From: JACCVG01 sp034664165
GTDB taxonomy: Bacteria > Actinomycetota > Thermoleophilia > Solirubrobacterales > Thermoleophilaceae
Assembly (NCBI GenBank): GCA_034664165.1
Contig: JAXDIE010000147.1
Location: 1 to 13,359 of the forward strand
Direction: 5' to 3'
Length of the DNA: 13,359 nucleotides
The notes beneath the pieces were generated by a model. The model made no database searches. It was given only the letters and a program-made list of their open reading frames with translations, and was not told the origin of the DNA. Positions 1 through 6,733 of this stretch are shown here, piece by piece; positions within the stretch are counted from its first letter, which is position 1, and every line of letters begins with the position of its first letter. The position numbers and the translations under genes are program-made.

Positions 1-1470
1 CACGCCGGTCCCCAGCGCCGTGATGATGCACCGGATCTCCTCGTTGGAGAGGATCTTGTCGATGCGCGCCTTCTGCACGTTCAGGATCTTGCCGCGCAGC
101 GGCAGGATCGCCTGGAACGAGCGGTTGCGCCCCATCTTGGCCGAGCCGCCGGCGCTGTCGCCCTCGACCAGGTAGATCTCGCACAGCGACGGGTCGGTGA
201 GCGAGCAGTCGGCGAGCTTGCCCGGCAGCACGCCGCCTTCCAGCGCGCTCTTCTTGCGCACCAGCTCGCGCGCCTTGCGCGCCGCTTCGCGCGCCAGCGC
301 GGCCTGCGCCGCCTTGTCGATGATGGCGCGCGCGACGGGCGGATGCTCCTCGAGATAGTTGCCCAGGTGCTCGTTGACGACGCTCTTGACCGCGCCCTCG
401 ACCTCCGAGTTGCCGAGCTTGGTCTTGGTCTGCCCCTCGAACTGGGGCTCGCCGATCTTGACCGAGATGATCGCCGTGAGGCCCTCGCGGATGTCCTCAC
501 CCTGGAGGTTGTCCTCCTTCTCCTTGATCAGGCCCTTCTGGCGCGCGTAGGCGTTCACCGTGCGCGTCAGCGCCGAGCGGAAGCCCGACAGGTGCGAGCC
601 GCCCTCGTGGGTGTTGATGTTGTTGGCGAAGCTGAGCAGGGCCTCCTGGTAGGAGTTGTTCCACTGCATCGCGACCTCGACCTCACCGATCTTCTCGTCG
701 GAGCCCTCGATGTAGACGACCTTCTTGTGGAGCGGGTCCTTCGAGCCCTGTGAGTGGATGTGGGCCACGAAGTCCCTGATGCCGCCGTCGTACTTGAAGC
801 TGTCGCTGAAGCCCTCGCCGCGCTCGTCGCCGAAGTCGATCCGCAGGCCCTTGGTGAGGAACGCCATCTCCCGGAAGCGCTGCTCGAGCGTCGGGCGGTC
901 GTAGTCGACGGTCTCGAAGATCTCGAGGTCGGGCATGAATGTGATGCTGGTGCCGGTCTCCTGGGTGGCCTCGCCCTTGACCAGGTCGGCCTGGGGGGCG
1001 CCGCGCTCGTAGCGCTGGGTCCAGGCGAAGCCGTCGCGCTGGATGCGCAGCTCCAGCCACTCCGACAGCGCATTGACCACGGAGACGCCCACGCCGTGCA
1101 GGCCGCCGGAGACCTTGTAGCCGCCACCGTCGCCGAACTTGCCGCCGGCGTGGAGGACCGTGAGAACGACCTCGGCGGCGGGGCGCTGTTCCTTCTCCAT
1201 GATCGCCACGGGGATGCCTCGCCCGTTGTCGATGACCGTGACGCTGTTGTCCGGGTGGACCGTGATCTCGACGTGATCGCACTCACCCGCGAGGGCCTCG
1301 TCGACCGAGTTGTCCATGACCTCGTAGATGAGGTGATGGAGGCCGCGCGGGCCGGTCGAGCCGATGTACATGCCGGGGCGCTTGCGGACGGCCTCGAGGC
1401 CCTCGAGCACGGTGATGTCACTGGCGTCGTACGCAGACTTGTTTTCGCTGTTCTGGGCCTCTTTGGCCAA
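1..1470 (-). CDS. gyrB: DNA gyrase subunit B, C-terminus cut by window edge
   Basis: ATPase subunit of DNA gyrase, which introduces negative supercoils with GyrA. 490 residues are visible and the frame runs off the left edge, so about 150 or more C-terminal residues are missing. The GHKL ATPase domain shows EVMDNSVDEALAG (50-62, catalytic Glu and Mg-binding Asn), DNGRGIP (81-87) and GGKFGDGGGYKVSGGLHGVG (109-128). The TOPRIM domain begins with EGDSAGG (436-442, catalytic Glu); its DxD metal motif lies beyond the edge. The start is a TTG at 1470, chosen because GAGAGG lies nine bases upstream, the protein then begins just ahead of the conserved ITVLEGLEAVRKRPGMYIGS core, and no ATG or GTG in this frame fits. 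It is last in the minus-strand dnaA-dnaN-recF-dciA-gyrB set, after a 183-bp spacer that could carry its own promoter. ParE/topoisomerase IV is the alternative by homology, but the recF-adjacent position favours gyrB. Confidence 0.97.
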   Translation of the reverse strand, partial: MAKEAQNSENKSAYDASDITVLEGLEAVRKRPGMYIGSTGPRGLHHLIYEVMDNSVDEALAGECDHVEITVHPDNSVTVIDNGRGIPVAIMEKEQRPAAEVVLTVLHAGGKFGDGGGYKVSGGLHGVGVSVVNALSEWLELRIQRDGFAWTQRYERGAPQADLVKGEATQETGTSITFMPDLEIFETVDYDRPTLEQRFREMAFLTKGLRIDFGDERGEGFSDSFKYDGGIRDFVAHIHSQGSKDPLHKKVVYIEGSDEKIGEVEVAMQWNNSYQEALLSFANNINTHEGGSHLSGFRSALTRTVNAYARQKGLIKEKEDNLQGEDIREGLTAIISVKIGEPQFEGQTKTKLGNSEVEGAVKSVVNEHLGNYLEEHPPVARAIIDKAAQAALAREAARKARELVRKKSALEGGVLPGKLADCSLTDPSLCEIYLVEGDSAGGSAKMGRNRSFQAILPLRGKILNVQKARIDKILSNEEIRCIITALGTGV

Positions 1471-1544
1471 GGTGAACTGCCTCTCGTCGTTACATAAGGA
1501 AGCCCCGGCGGGAGCGACACACGGCGCGGGCCGGGGCCATCGGT

Positions 1545-1599
1545 AACTGCCCTATGAATACTACCAAACGGAGCACCTCCATAACTGCCGTCAACTGCC
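1545..1599 (-). repeat. Three GGCAGTT heptamers upstream of gyrB
   Basis: Read on the minus strand, GGCAGTT occurs at 1593-1599, 1583-1589 and 1545-1551. The first two start exactly 10 bp apart, one helical turn; the third is 38 bp further on. They sit in the gyrB-dciA spacer, in a locally AT-richer stretch. A -35-like TTGACG (1594-1589) overlaps the first two, and a weak -10-like TAGTAT lies at 1563-1558, but the 25-bp gap between them is too long for a normal sigma-70 promoter. The repeat is seen directly; an operator role is inference. Confidence 0.4.
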
Positions 1600-1653
1600 A
1601 CGAAATACCAGCAAATCGCGGACAAACAGTGGGCTTGCGGAGGATCGGGGCGG

Positions 1654-1968
1654 CTAGGGCCGGGCGCTGCGGGTGACGAACCTGAGACCCCGGACGGGAG
1701 CCTCGGGATCGGGCCCCCCGATCGCGGCGTTCAGCCGGGCCCGCAGGTCGTCCGCCATCAGGCTCAGCTCGCTCGCCCAGACCGACGACCGGCACGCCAT
1801 CGTGACCTCGCCCGCGCGCTCGGAGACCGGCTCGGCCTCCTCCGCAAGGCGCTCTCCCGCCACTTCGGGCCAGTGCCGCTGGACGCCTGCCAGAAGGGTG
1901 GCCGGAGCAACCCTGGTACGCACCGTGTCGATGGCCGGGGACAGCGGCCGCAGCCCCCGTCGCCTCAC
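1654..1968 (-). CDS. dciA: DciA-like DUF721 protein, probable replicative helicase operator
   Basis: A 104-residue protein matching the DUF721/DciA pattern: HWPEVAGERLAEEAEPV (32-48) with the conserved Trp33 and Gly38, then a polar strand ending in SSVWASELSLM (61-71) with Trp64, and a LRARLN helix. DciA proteins bind the DnaB helicase and support its loading in bacteria lacking DnaC or DnaI. The mycobacterial homologue (Rv0004) occupies the same recF-gyrB slot, which supports the name. It starts with GTG at 1968 overlapping the recF stop (GTGA), implying translational coupling. At 104 aa it is shorter than the mycobacterial protein (about 187 aa) and amounts to little more than the core domain. 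Family assignment comes from pattern and position; function is by homology only. Confidence 0.85.
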   Translation of the reverse strand: MRRRGLRPLSPAIDTVRTRVAPATLLAGVQRHWPEVAGERLAEEAEPVSERAGEVTMACRSSVWASELSLMADDLRARLNAAIGGPDPEAPVRGLRFVTRSARP

Positions 1969-3071
1969 GCGGCCTCGAGCCGCGAGCGGACCTTCACGGC
2001 GCCGGCGCCGACGTCCAGCACCGTCACCCCGGGGAACGACGCGGCGGGCACGTGTTCGGCCTCGGTCGCCGTCACGATTGCCTGGCCCCCGGCCGCGATG
2101 GCCACCGCCAGCCGCTCCCTCCTGTGGGCGTCGAGCTCGGACATCACGTCGTCAAGAAGCATCAGAGGAGCCCGGCCGGCGTCGGCCAGGGCATCACGCT
2201 CCGCCAGCAGCAGCGCGAGCACGCCGGCGCGCTGCTGGCCCTGTGACCCGTAGGCCCGCAGCGCCCGCCCGCCGTGTTCGAGCACGAACTCGTCACGATG
2301 CGGCCCGTGGGCCGTGAACCCGCGCTGGAGGTCGGACGCGCGCCGCTCCTCCAGCTCGGCCCGCAGCCCGTCGGCGTCCTCGGCCCGCGAGCGAGGGCGA
2401 TACCGGAGGCGGGCCTCCTCGGGCAGGCCCAGATCCACCCCGCGGGTCTGGAACGCGGTGCTGATCGCGTCGATGGCGCTGTGGCGGTCGGCCATGAGCG
2501 CAACCCCCTGGGCGGCGAGCGTCGCGTCCCAGGGGTCCAGCAGACCCGGAGAGCCGGACCCCTGCCTGATCCGCGCGATCAGGGCGTTGCGCTGTGCAAG
2601 GGCGCGGTTGTAGGCGGCGCGGGTCTCGGTGCGCGCCGGCCAGAGCGCGGTGACCAGTTGATCGACGTGGGCGCGCCGCAGCGAAGGCGCGCCCTTGATC
2701 AGCTCGAGGCGTTCGGGCACGAATACGCTGACGAGCGGCCGGCGCACGGTGGCCGTGGAGGCATCCGGCGTGGCGCCATCGACCAGCGTCTTCTTCGGCT
2801 CTCCCGGTTCGAACCCGACCTCGAACACGTGCGCTCCGTCGCCATCGCGGGCGGACACCGTCGAGCGGGTCAGTGTGGCGCCATGCCTCACCATCTCCCG
2901 CTCGTTGCGCGTGCGGCACGACCGGCCGGTGAGGCCGAAGTAGATGCCCTCGATCAGGTTGGTCTTTCCCGAGCCGTTGTCTCCGCAGATGACCGTCAGT
3001 GAATCGCCGATCGGCGTCTCGGCGCGCTCGTAGTTCCTGAAGTCGCGCAGCGAGACGGATGTGACCAGCAC
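1965..3071 (-). CDS. recF: DNA replication and repair protein RecF
   Basis: SMC-like ABC ATPase that works with RecO and RecR to load RecA at single-strand gaps. With the start used here it has 368 residues, the usual RecF length. It opens with VTSVSLRDFRNY, the typical RecF N-terminus, followed by Walker A GDNGSGKTN (30-38), the ABC-type signature GSQGQQR (275-281) and Walker B MLLDDVMSELD (304-314). The frame is open further upstream to 3137, but that start would overlap dnaN by 53 bases and add 22 residues unlike RecF. GTG at 3071 leaves a 13-bp gap after dnaN, although the Shine-Dalgarno before it is weak. Its stop overlaps the dciA start, so dnaN-recF-dciA look co-transcribed. Confidence 0.95.
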   Translation of the reverse strand: MLVTSVSLRDFRNYERAETPIGDSLTVICGDNGSGKTNLIEGIYFGLTGRSCRTRNEREMVRHGATLTRSTVSARDGDGAHVFEVGFEPGEPKKTLVDGATPDASTATVRRPLVSVFVPERLELIKGAPSLRRAHVDQLVTALWPARTETRAAYNRALAQRNALIARIRQGSGSPGLLDPWDATLAAQGVALMADRHSAIDAISTAFQTRGVDLGLPEEARLRYRPRSRAEDADGLRAELEERRASDLQRGFTAHGPHRDEFVLEHGGRALRAYGSQGQQRAGVLALLLAERDALADAGRAPLMLLDDVMSELDAHRRERLAVAIAAGGQAIVTATEAEHVPAASFPGVTVLDVGAGAVKVRSRLEAA

Positions 3072-3084
3072 GGCCCGGGCGTCG

Positions 3085-4194
3085 TCAGGTGTTGAGGCGG
3101 ATAGGCATGACCAGGTAGACGAAGCCCCCCTGGTCACCCGACTCGATCAGGCCGGGGCGCAATGGGCTGATCAGCTTCAGGACCAGCTCGTCGGTCTCCG
3201 CGCTCTCGAGCCCGTCGCGGATGAACTCCGGGTTGAAGCCGATCTCCAATAGTTCGCCCTTGAACGGAATCGGGATCGTCTCGGTGGCCTGGCCCACGTC
3301 GGGTGTCTGCGCGGACACCTCGAGCTGCCCGTCGCTGAAGGCCATGCGCAGCGGCACGTTCTTCTGGGCGAGCAGACCGACGCGGCGGACCACGTCCAGA
3401 ATCTCGCGCCGGCTCACGCGGAGCTCATGCTCGTAGGTCTCCGGGAGCAGCTGACGATAGTTCGGGAATCGACCTTCCACGAGCCGGGAGGACAACACCA
3501 CGTCGCCGCAGGTGAAGACGACCTGGTTCTCCAGTGAGGTGACGGCGATGGTGTCGCTGCCCTCGCCGGCGGCGATGCGGGCGAGCTCCTGGAGCGTCCG
3601 CGCCGGGACATTGGCCTCGAGCGTTCCATCCAGCTCCTTCTCGAGTTTCGTCTCCTTGACGCTGAGGCGATAGGAGTCGGTCGCGACCATCCGCAACTCG
3701 GTGCCGGAGGCCGACACGAGCACGCCGGTGAGGTGCGGCCTGGTCTCATCGCGCGAGGCCGAGCGGGCAACTCGTTCGATCGTCTCGACGAAGACGTCCG
3801 TCGGCACGGTGACGGTCGGGGCGTCGCCGGCCTCCGGGAGGCGCGGGAACTCGTCGGTCGGCAGGAGGCGGAGCTCGAACCGTGAGGACCCGGCCAGGAC
3901 CTCGACGTCATCGCGCCCCGCGCGCTGCTCGATCGTCACGTCACCCGGCGGCAGCGAGCGGGTCACGTCGAGGAGCAGACGCGCGGGCAGGACGATCGCC
4001 CCGTCACCTTCGCCCTTGGCATCCAGCTTGAGGCGAACGCCGAGCTCCATGTCGGTCGCGCGCAGCTCCACCTTGCCGTCCGAGCTCTCGAGCAGCACCC
4101 CTCCGAGGGACTGGACGGCGCTGCGCGGGGACGCAGCGCGCGTGGCAATCGTCAGGCGGGAGAGGAGAACTTCCTGGGCAACGGTGATCTTCAT
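3085..4194 (-). CDS. dnaN: DNA polymerase III beta subunit (sliding clamp)
   Basis: Ring-shaped processivity clamp that tethers DNA polymerase III and other replication and repair enzymes to DNA. The 369 residues agree with the family length (366 in E. coli) and with three repeated clamp domains. Recognisable stretches are the N-terminal MKITVAQEVLLSRL, FPRLPE near the end of domain 1, EGRFPNYRQLLP in domain 2, and the C-terminal VYLVMPIRLNT that lines the partner-binding pocket. ATG at 4194 is preceded by AAGAGG only three bases away, a rather tight Shine-Dalgarno. It is separated from dnaA by 127 bp and from recF by 13 bp. The mycobacterial/Streptomyces gnd insertion between dnaN and recF is absent. 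Confidence 0.97.
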   Translation of the reverse strand: MKITVAQEVLLSRLTIATRAASPRSAVQSLGGVLLESSDGKVELRATDMELGVRLKLDAKGEGDGAIVLPARLLLDVTRSLPPGDVTIEQRAGRDDVEVLAGSSRFELRLLPTDEFPRLPEAGDAPTVTVPTDVFVETIERVARSASRDETRPHLTGVLVSASGTELRMVATDSYRLSVKETKLEKELDGTLEANVPARTLQELARIAAGEGSDTIAVTSLENQVVFTCGDVVLSSRLVEGRFPNYRQLLPETYEHELRVSRREILDVVRRVGLLAQKNVPLRMAFSDGQLEVSAQTPDVGQATETIPIPFKGELLEIGFNPEFIRDGLESAETDELVLKLISPLRPGLIESGDQGGFVYLVMPIRLNT

Positions 4195-4321
4195 GTTCCT
4201 CTTGTTGTGTTGGGGGCTGTGGAGATGTTGACGACCTGGGCAAAAGCGGCTTGAGAAGCGGGTTCGAGCAGGTCGTGCGGATGTGGAGCGGGTGTGCGCA
4301 TCCTTTCAGTGATTGCGGTCG
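4195..4321. other. dnaN-dnaA spacer with degenerate DnaA boxes
   Basis: A 127-bp gene-free spacer. Two copies of TGTGGAG (4218-4224 and 4282-4288) resemble the DnaA box TGTGGACAA, matching 7 of 9 (4218-4226) and 6 of 9 (4282-4290). In Mycobacterium and Streptomyces the functional origin lies between dnaA and dnaN, so this is the alternative oriC location. It is short, has no AT-rich unwinding stretch and no perfect box. I found no clear promoter for dnaN here. Confidence 0.35.
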
Positions 4322-5647
4322 TCATGCGCGGTGGGTCAGGGCCTGTTGAAGGTTGTCGACAGTGGCGGCGATGGGCGGGTCGTCCTCGATGGCGCGGGCG
4401 ATGCGCCGAACGGCGTTGAGCACCGTCGAATGGTTTCGCCCCCCGAAGGCCTGGCCGATGGCCGGCAGGCTCTCGTCGGTGAGCTCGCGTGCGAGGTACA
4501 TGGCCACCTGGCGGGCCATGACGATGGGCGGCCGGCGGTCTTGGTCGAGCAGCGATCGTGCCGGCACGCCGAAGCTGTCGGCCACGGCGGTCTGTATGTC
4601 GGTGATCGTGACGACGGCCGGCTGGCGCTGGAGGCCGCCGATGAGCTCCCGCACGAGGTCAGGCGAGGGCGCGACTCCGCGCAGTGACGAGTTGGCGACG
4701 ACGCGGATCAAGGCACCCTCGAGGTCGCGGACGCTTGTGGTGACCCTGCGCGCCAGCTCCTCGAGCGCCTCTTCGGCGACATCGGTGAGATCGCGGGCAG
4801 CCCGCTTGCGGAGGATTGCCAGGCGGACCTCGAAGTCGGGGCGGTGGAGGTCGGCGACGAGGCCCGAGGAGAAGCGCTCGCGCAGGCGGTCCTCGAAGTC
4901 CTTGAGGTCGGTGGGTGAGCGGTCGCTGCTGAGGACGAGTTGCTTGCCGGACTCATACAGGGCGTTGAAGGTGTGGAAGAGCTCTTCCTTGGTCCGCGTC
5001 TTCTCCGCCAGGAACTGGACGTCGTCGAGGAGGAGGACGTCGGCACCGCGGAAGCGGTCGCGGAATGGATCGGGGTCGCCGCGCCGGAGAGCGCCGACGA
5101 AGTCGCCCGTGAAGTCATCGACGGTCGCGTAGGTGATGGCCAGGGACGGATTGTGGGCGCTGACGAAGTTCCCTATCGCGTGTAAGAGGTGTGTCTTGCC
5201 GAGCCCGGGCGGGCCGTGGATGAAGAGCGGGTTGTAGACGTGACCCGGCATCTCGGCCACCGCCAGGGCGGCCGCATGCGCCAGCCGGTTGCCATCGCCG
5301 ATGACGAACTGGTCGAACGTGTACCTCGGGTTGAGGTCAACGTTGAGGCTGCTCGATGGTTGATCGAGGCTCGGGTCGCTGGAGTCGGGAAGGGGCTGCC
5401 AATCGTCCCCGACGACCTCGACCGTAGCGGCAGTGCCGGTCGCCTTCTTGGCGGAGGCCTTCAGGACGGGGAGGTAGCGCTCCTCCACGAGGGTCCGGAC
5501 GTGGTCGGGAGCCCGGACGAAGAGCCGGTCGCCCAGGACACCGACCAGCTCGAGCGGCTCGAGCCAGACGTGGAACGTCAGGTCGGTTACCGCCTGCCGG
5601 AGCTCGTCTCTCACTGCGTTCCAGGTTTGATCCAGCTCTTGGGGCAT
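4322..5647 (-). CDS. dnaA: Chromosomal replication initiator DnaA
   Basis: AAA+ initiator that binds DnaA boxes and opens the origin. 441 residues: domain I at about 5-65 (TWNAVRDELRQAV and the FHVWLEPLE region), a short acidic/Ser-rich linker II (about 80-105), AAA+ domain III from LNPRYTFDQFVIG (105-117) with Walker A GPPGLGKTH (145-153) and Walker B VLLLDDVQF (204-212), and the DNA-binding domain IV with the signature GGRNHSTVLNAV (402-413). The frame is open upstream to 6175, but that extension runs through the spacer and antisense to rpmH, so ATG at 5647 is preferred. Its nearest purine-rich site (GGAGG) is about 15 bases upstream, unusually far. Linker II is short compared with Streptomyces or Mycobacterium DnaA. 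It is divergent from rpmH across the probable origin. Confidence 0.97.
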   Translation of the reverse strand: MPQELDQTWNAVRDELRQAVTDLTFHVWLEPLELVGVLGDRLFVRAPDHVRTLVEERYLPVLKASAKKATGTAATVEVVGDDWQPLPDSSDPSLDQPSSSLNVDLNPRYTFDQFVIGDGNRLAHAAALAVAEMPGHVYNPLFIHGPPGLGKTHLLHAIGNFVSAHNPSLAITYATVDDFTGDFVGALRRGDPDPFRDRFRGADVLLLDDVQFLAEKTRTKEELFHTFNALYESGKQLVLSSDRSPTDLKDFEDRLRERFSSGLVADLHRPDFEVRLAILRKRAARDLTDVAEEALEELARRVTTSVRDLEGALIRVVANSSLRGVAPSPDLVRELIGGLQRQPAVVTITDIQTAVADSFGVPARSLLDQDRRPPIVMARQVAMYLARELTDESLPAIGQAFGGRNHSTVLNAVRRIARAIEDDPPIAATVDNLQQALTHRA

Positions 5648-5839
5648 GCGTGGTCGACCAGGCCTCCAGGGTCGGTTGAAAAACGGCTCTTCAGAGGTAG
5701 GGCGACAACTCCCAGCGGCTCCGTCGTCCTCGGCGTGAGCGAGTCTACATACGCCGGCTCGGGCTGCCGGGAGCCTTTGGAGGACAAGCCCGCAAATCGC
5801 GAAAGAAGCCGCCCGGCGCCATGGACGTTCGGTCGATCC

Positions 5840-5848
5840 TGTGGACAA
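5840..5848 (-). promoter_or_regulatory. Perfect DnaA box
   Basis: TTGTCCACA on the minus strand, TGTGGACAA on the plus strand. This matches the consensus DnaA box used by Mycobacterium and Streptomyces at all nine positions. It is the only perfect copy I found in either spacer flanking dnaA. It could serve in origin binding, in dnaA autoregulation, or both. Confidence 0.75.
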
Positions 5849-5896
5849 CCTGTCGACGGCCCGCGGAAGGAGTGGTCGGCCGAGGCTCGAGATTCG

Positions 5897-5902
5897 TATA
5901 CT
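5897..5902 (+). promoter_or_regulatory. Putative -10 element for the rpmH operon
   Basis: TATACT lies 23 bases before the rpmH ATG and fits the TAnnnT sigma-70/SigA -10 pattern. The -35 region (about 5873-5878, TGGTCG) is poor. Transcription would start near 5909, giving a leader of roughly 17 bases that still contains the GGAAGGA ribosome-binding site at 5912-5918. Confidence 0.45.
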
Positions 5903-5925
5903 TCCCGGCCCGGAAGGACCTTTGA

Positions 5926-6060
5926 ATGAAGCGCACCTACCAGCCCAAGAAGCGCAAGCGAGCCCGTAGCCACGGGTTCCGCAAGCGCATGCGCACCAGC
6001 GCCGGCAGACGCATCCTGAAGCGCAAGCGCGCCAAGGGCCGCAAGCGCCTGACGCCCTAG
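5926..6060 (+). CDS. rpmH: 50S ribosomal protein L34
   Basis: A 44-residue, extremely basic protein of the large ribosomal subunit, starting MKRTYQPKKRKRARSHGF and continuing RKRMRTSAGRRILKRKRAKG, the canonical L34 pattern and length. ATG at 5926 follows a good Shine-Dalgarno (GGAAGGA at 5912-5918) with seven bases between. It is the first gene of the plus-strand run, and only two bases separate its stop from the rnpA start. The rpmH-rnpA pairing beside dnaA is nearly universal in bacteria. Confidence 0.98.
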   Translation: MKRTYQPKKRKRARSHGFRKRMRTSAGRRILKRKRAKGRKRLTP

Positions 6061-6062
6061 CG

Positions 6063-6464
6063 ATGGGCGGGCCGGGCGGCCTGGGCGGTGGCCGCGGGCG
6101 GAAGGCACGCCGAGGGCGCCTGTCCCGCAGCGGAGAGTTCGACCGCGTCTTCAGGCAGGGCAACTCCCACGCCACCCGCTACCTGGTCGTCTACTCGTTT
6201 CCGCGCGAGGGGTCGGCCGAGCCGCGCCTGGGCATCTCCGTGGGCCGGAAGATCGGCGGCGCCGTCGAGCGCAACCGCGTCAAGCGGCTCCTGCGGGAGT
6301 CCTTCTGGAAGTTCGCGGAGAACCTGCCCGACGGGCATGACTTCGTGATCGTCGCCCGGCCCGATGTGGGTGAGCTGGCCCGGGATCGCGGCGAGGCCGG
6401 AGTGCAGGAGGCCCTCGGGGAAGTGCTGGAGGGCGCCGGGCTGCGCCAGCCGGGTGCAGGCTGA
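6063..6464 (+). CDS. rnpA: Ribonuclease P protein component
   Basis: Protein subunit that assists the RNase P RNA in cutting the 5' leader from precursor tRNAs. 133 residues. The conserved part starts at RLSRSGEFDRVFRQG (19-33) and includes LGISVGRKIGGAVERNRVKR with the RNR signature at 70-75, followed by LLRESFW. The first 18 residues are Gly/Arg-rich and not part of the fold, so the ATG at 6063 gives a slightly long N-terminus; no better in-frame start with a Shine-Dalgarno is seen. It begins two bases after rpmH, and its TGA overlaps the yidD ATG by one base. No structural oddities beyond the basic leader. Confidence 0.95.
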   Translation: MGGPGGLGGGRGRKARRGRLSRSGEFDRVFRQGNSHATRYLVVYSFPREGSAEPRLGISVGRKIGGAVERNRVKRLLRESFWKFAENLPDGHDFVIVARPDVGELARDRGEAGVQEALGEVLEGAGLRQPGAG

Positions 6465-6733
6465 TGGCCCGCGCCCTGAGAGAGGCGGCGGTGCTGCCGA
6501 TCCGGATCTACCAACTGCTGATCTCGCCGCTCCTGGGCGCGCGCTGCAAGTACTATCCGAGTTGCTCCGAGTACGCCGTCGAGTCGATTCGCTCCTTCGG
6601 CGTGTTCCGGGGCTCAGTGTTGGCCGCATGGCGGGTCCTCCGGTGCAATCCGTGGAGCCGCGGGGGTTTTGACTACCCGGGCGACCAGACGCTGTTCGCC
6701 TCACACCATCACCACCCCGCACAGGAACGATGA
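6464..6733 (+). CDS. yidD: Membrane protein insertion efficiency factor YidD
   Basis: Small DUF37/YidD family protein, known to associate with the inner membrane and to help YidC-dependent insertion. 89 residues: an amphipathic N-terminal helix (VLPIRIYQLLISPLLGARC), the hallmark CKYYPSCSEYA (28-38) with Cys28 and Cys34, and CNPWSRGGFDYP (61-72) with a third conserved Cys61. The C-terminus ends in a natural HHHH run at 81-84 (SHHHHPAQER), a feature some members share. Its ATG overlaps the rnpA stop by one base and its TGA overlaps the yidC ATG by four, so translation of rnpA, yidD and yidC is probably coupled. Confidence 0.95.
   Translation: MARALREAAVLPIRIYQLLISPLLGARCKYYPSCSEYAVESIRSFGVFRGSVLAAWRVLRCNPWSRGGFDYPGDQTLFASHHHHPAQER

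Larger units (their letters stand above)
5648..5925. other. oriC: Probable oriC, dnaA-rpmH divergent spacer
   Basis: 278 bp with no gene, between the divergent dnaA and rpmH. It holds one perfect actinobacterial DnaA box (5840-5848), a 7-of-9 look-alike GGAGGACAA at 5779-5787, and a tandem motif CCTGT-G/C-GAC starting at 5838 and 5849. Modestly AT-richer pieces lie at about 5674-5684 and 5790-5805. A TAGACT/TATGTA -10-like motif for dnaA (minus strand, 5751-5742) has no recognisable -35. Genes on both sides read away from it, as expected next to a bidirectional origin. Box density is low for an oriC, so the assignment rests mainly on gene order. Confidence 0.6.

Noticed and set aside
3072..3137. 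Upstream extension of recF into dnaN
   Set aside because: The added 22 residues do not look like RecF, and the extension overlaps the conserved dnaN C-terminus. GTG at 3071 restores the standard N-terminus.
5648..6175. Upstream extension of dnaA to 6175
   Set aside because: It would add 176 low-complexity residues translated antisense to rpmH and through the origin spacer. DnaA family homology begins right at the ATG at 5647.
6704..6715. CAC/CAT run encoding HHHH in yidD as a sign of an engineered His tag
   Set aside because: It is internal to the C-terminus, only four residues long and within a native overlap with yidC. Natural His-rich YidD tails occur.
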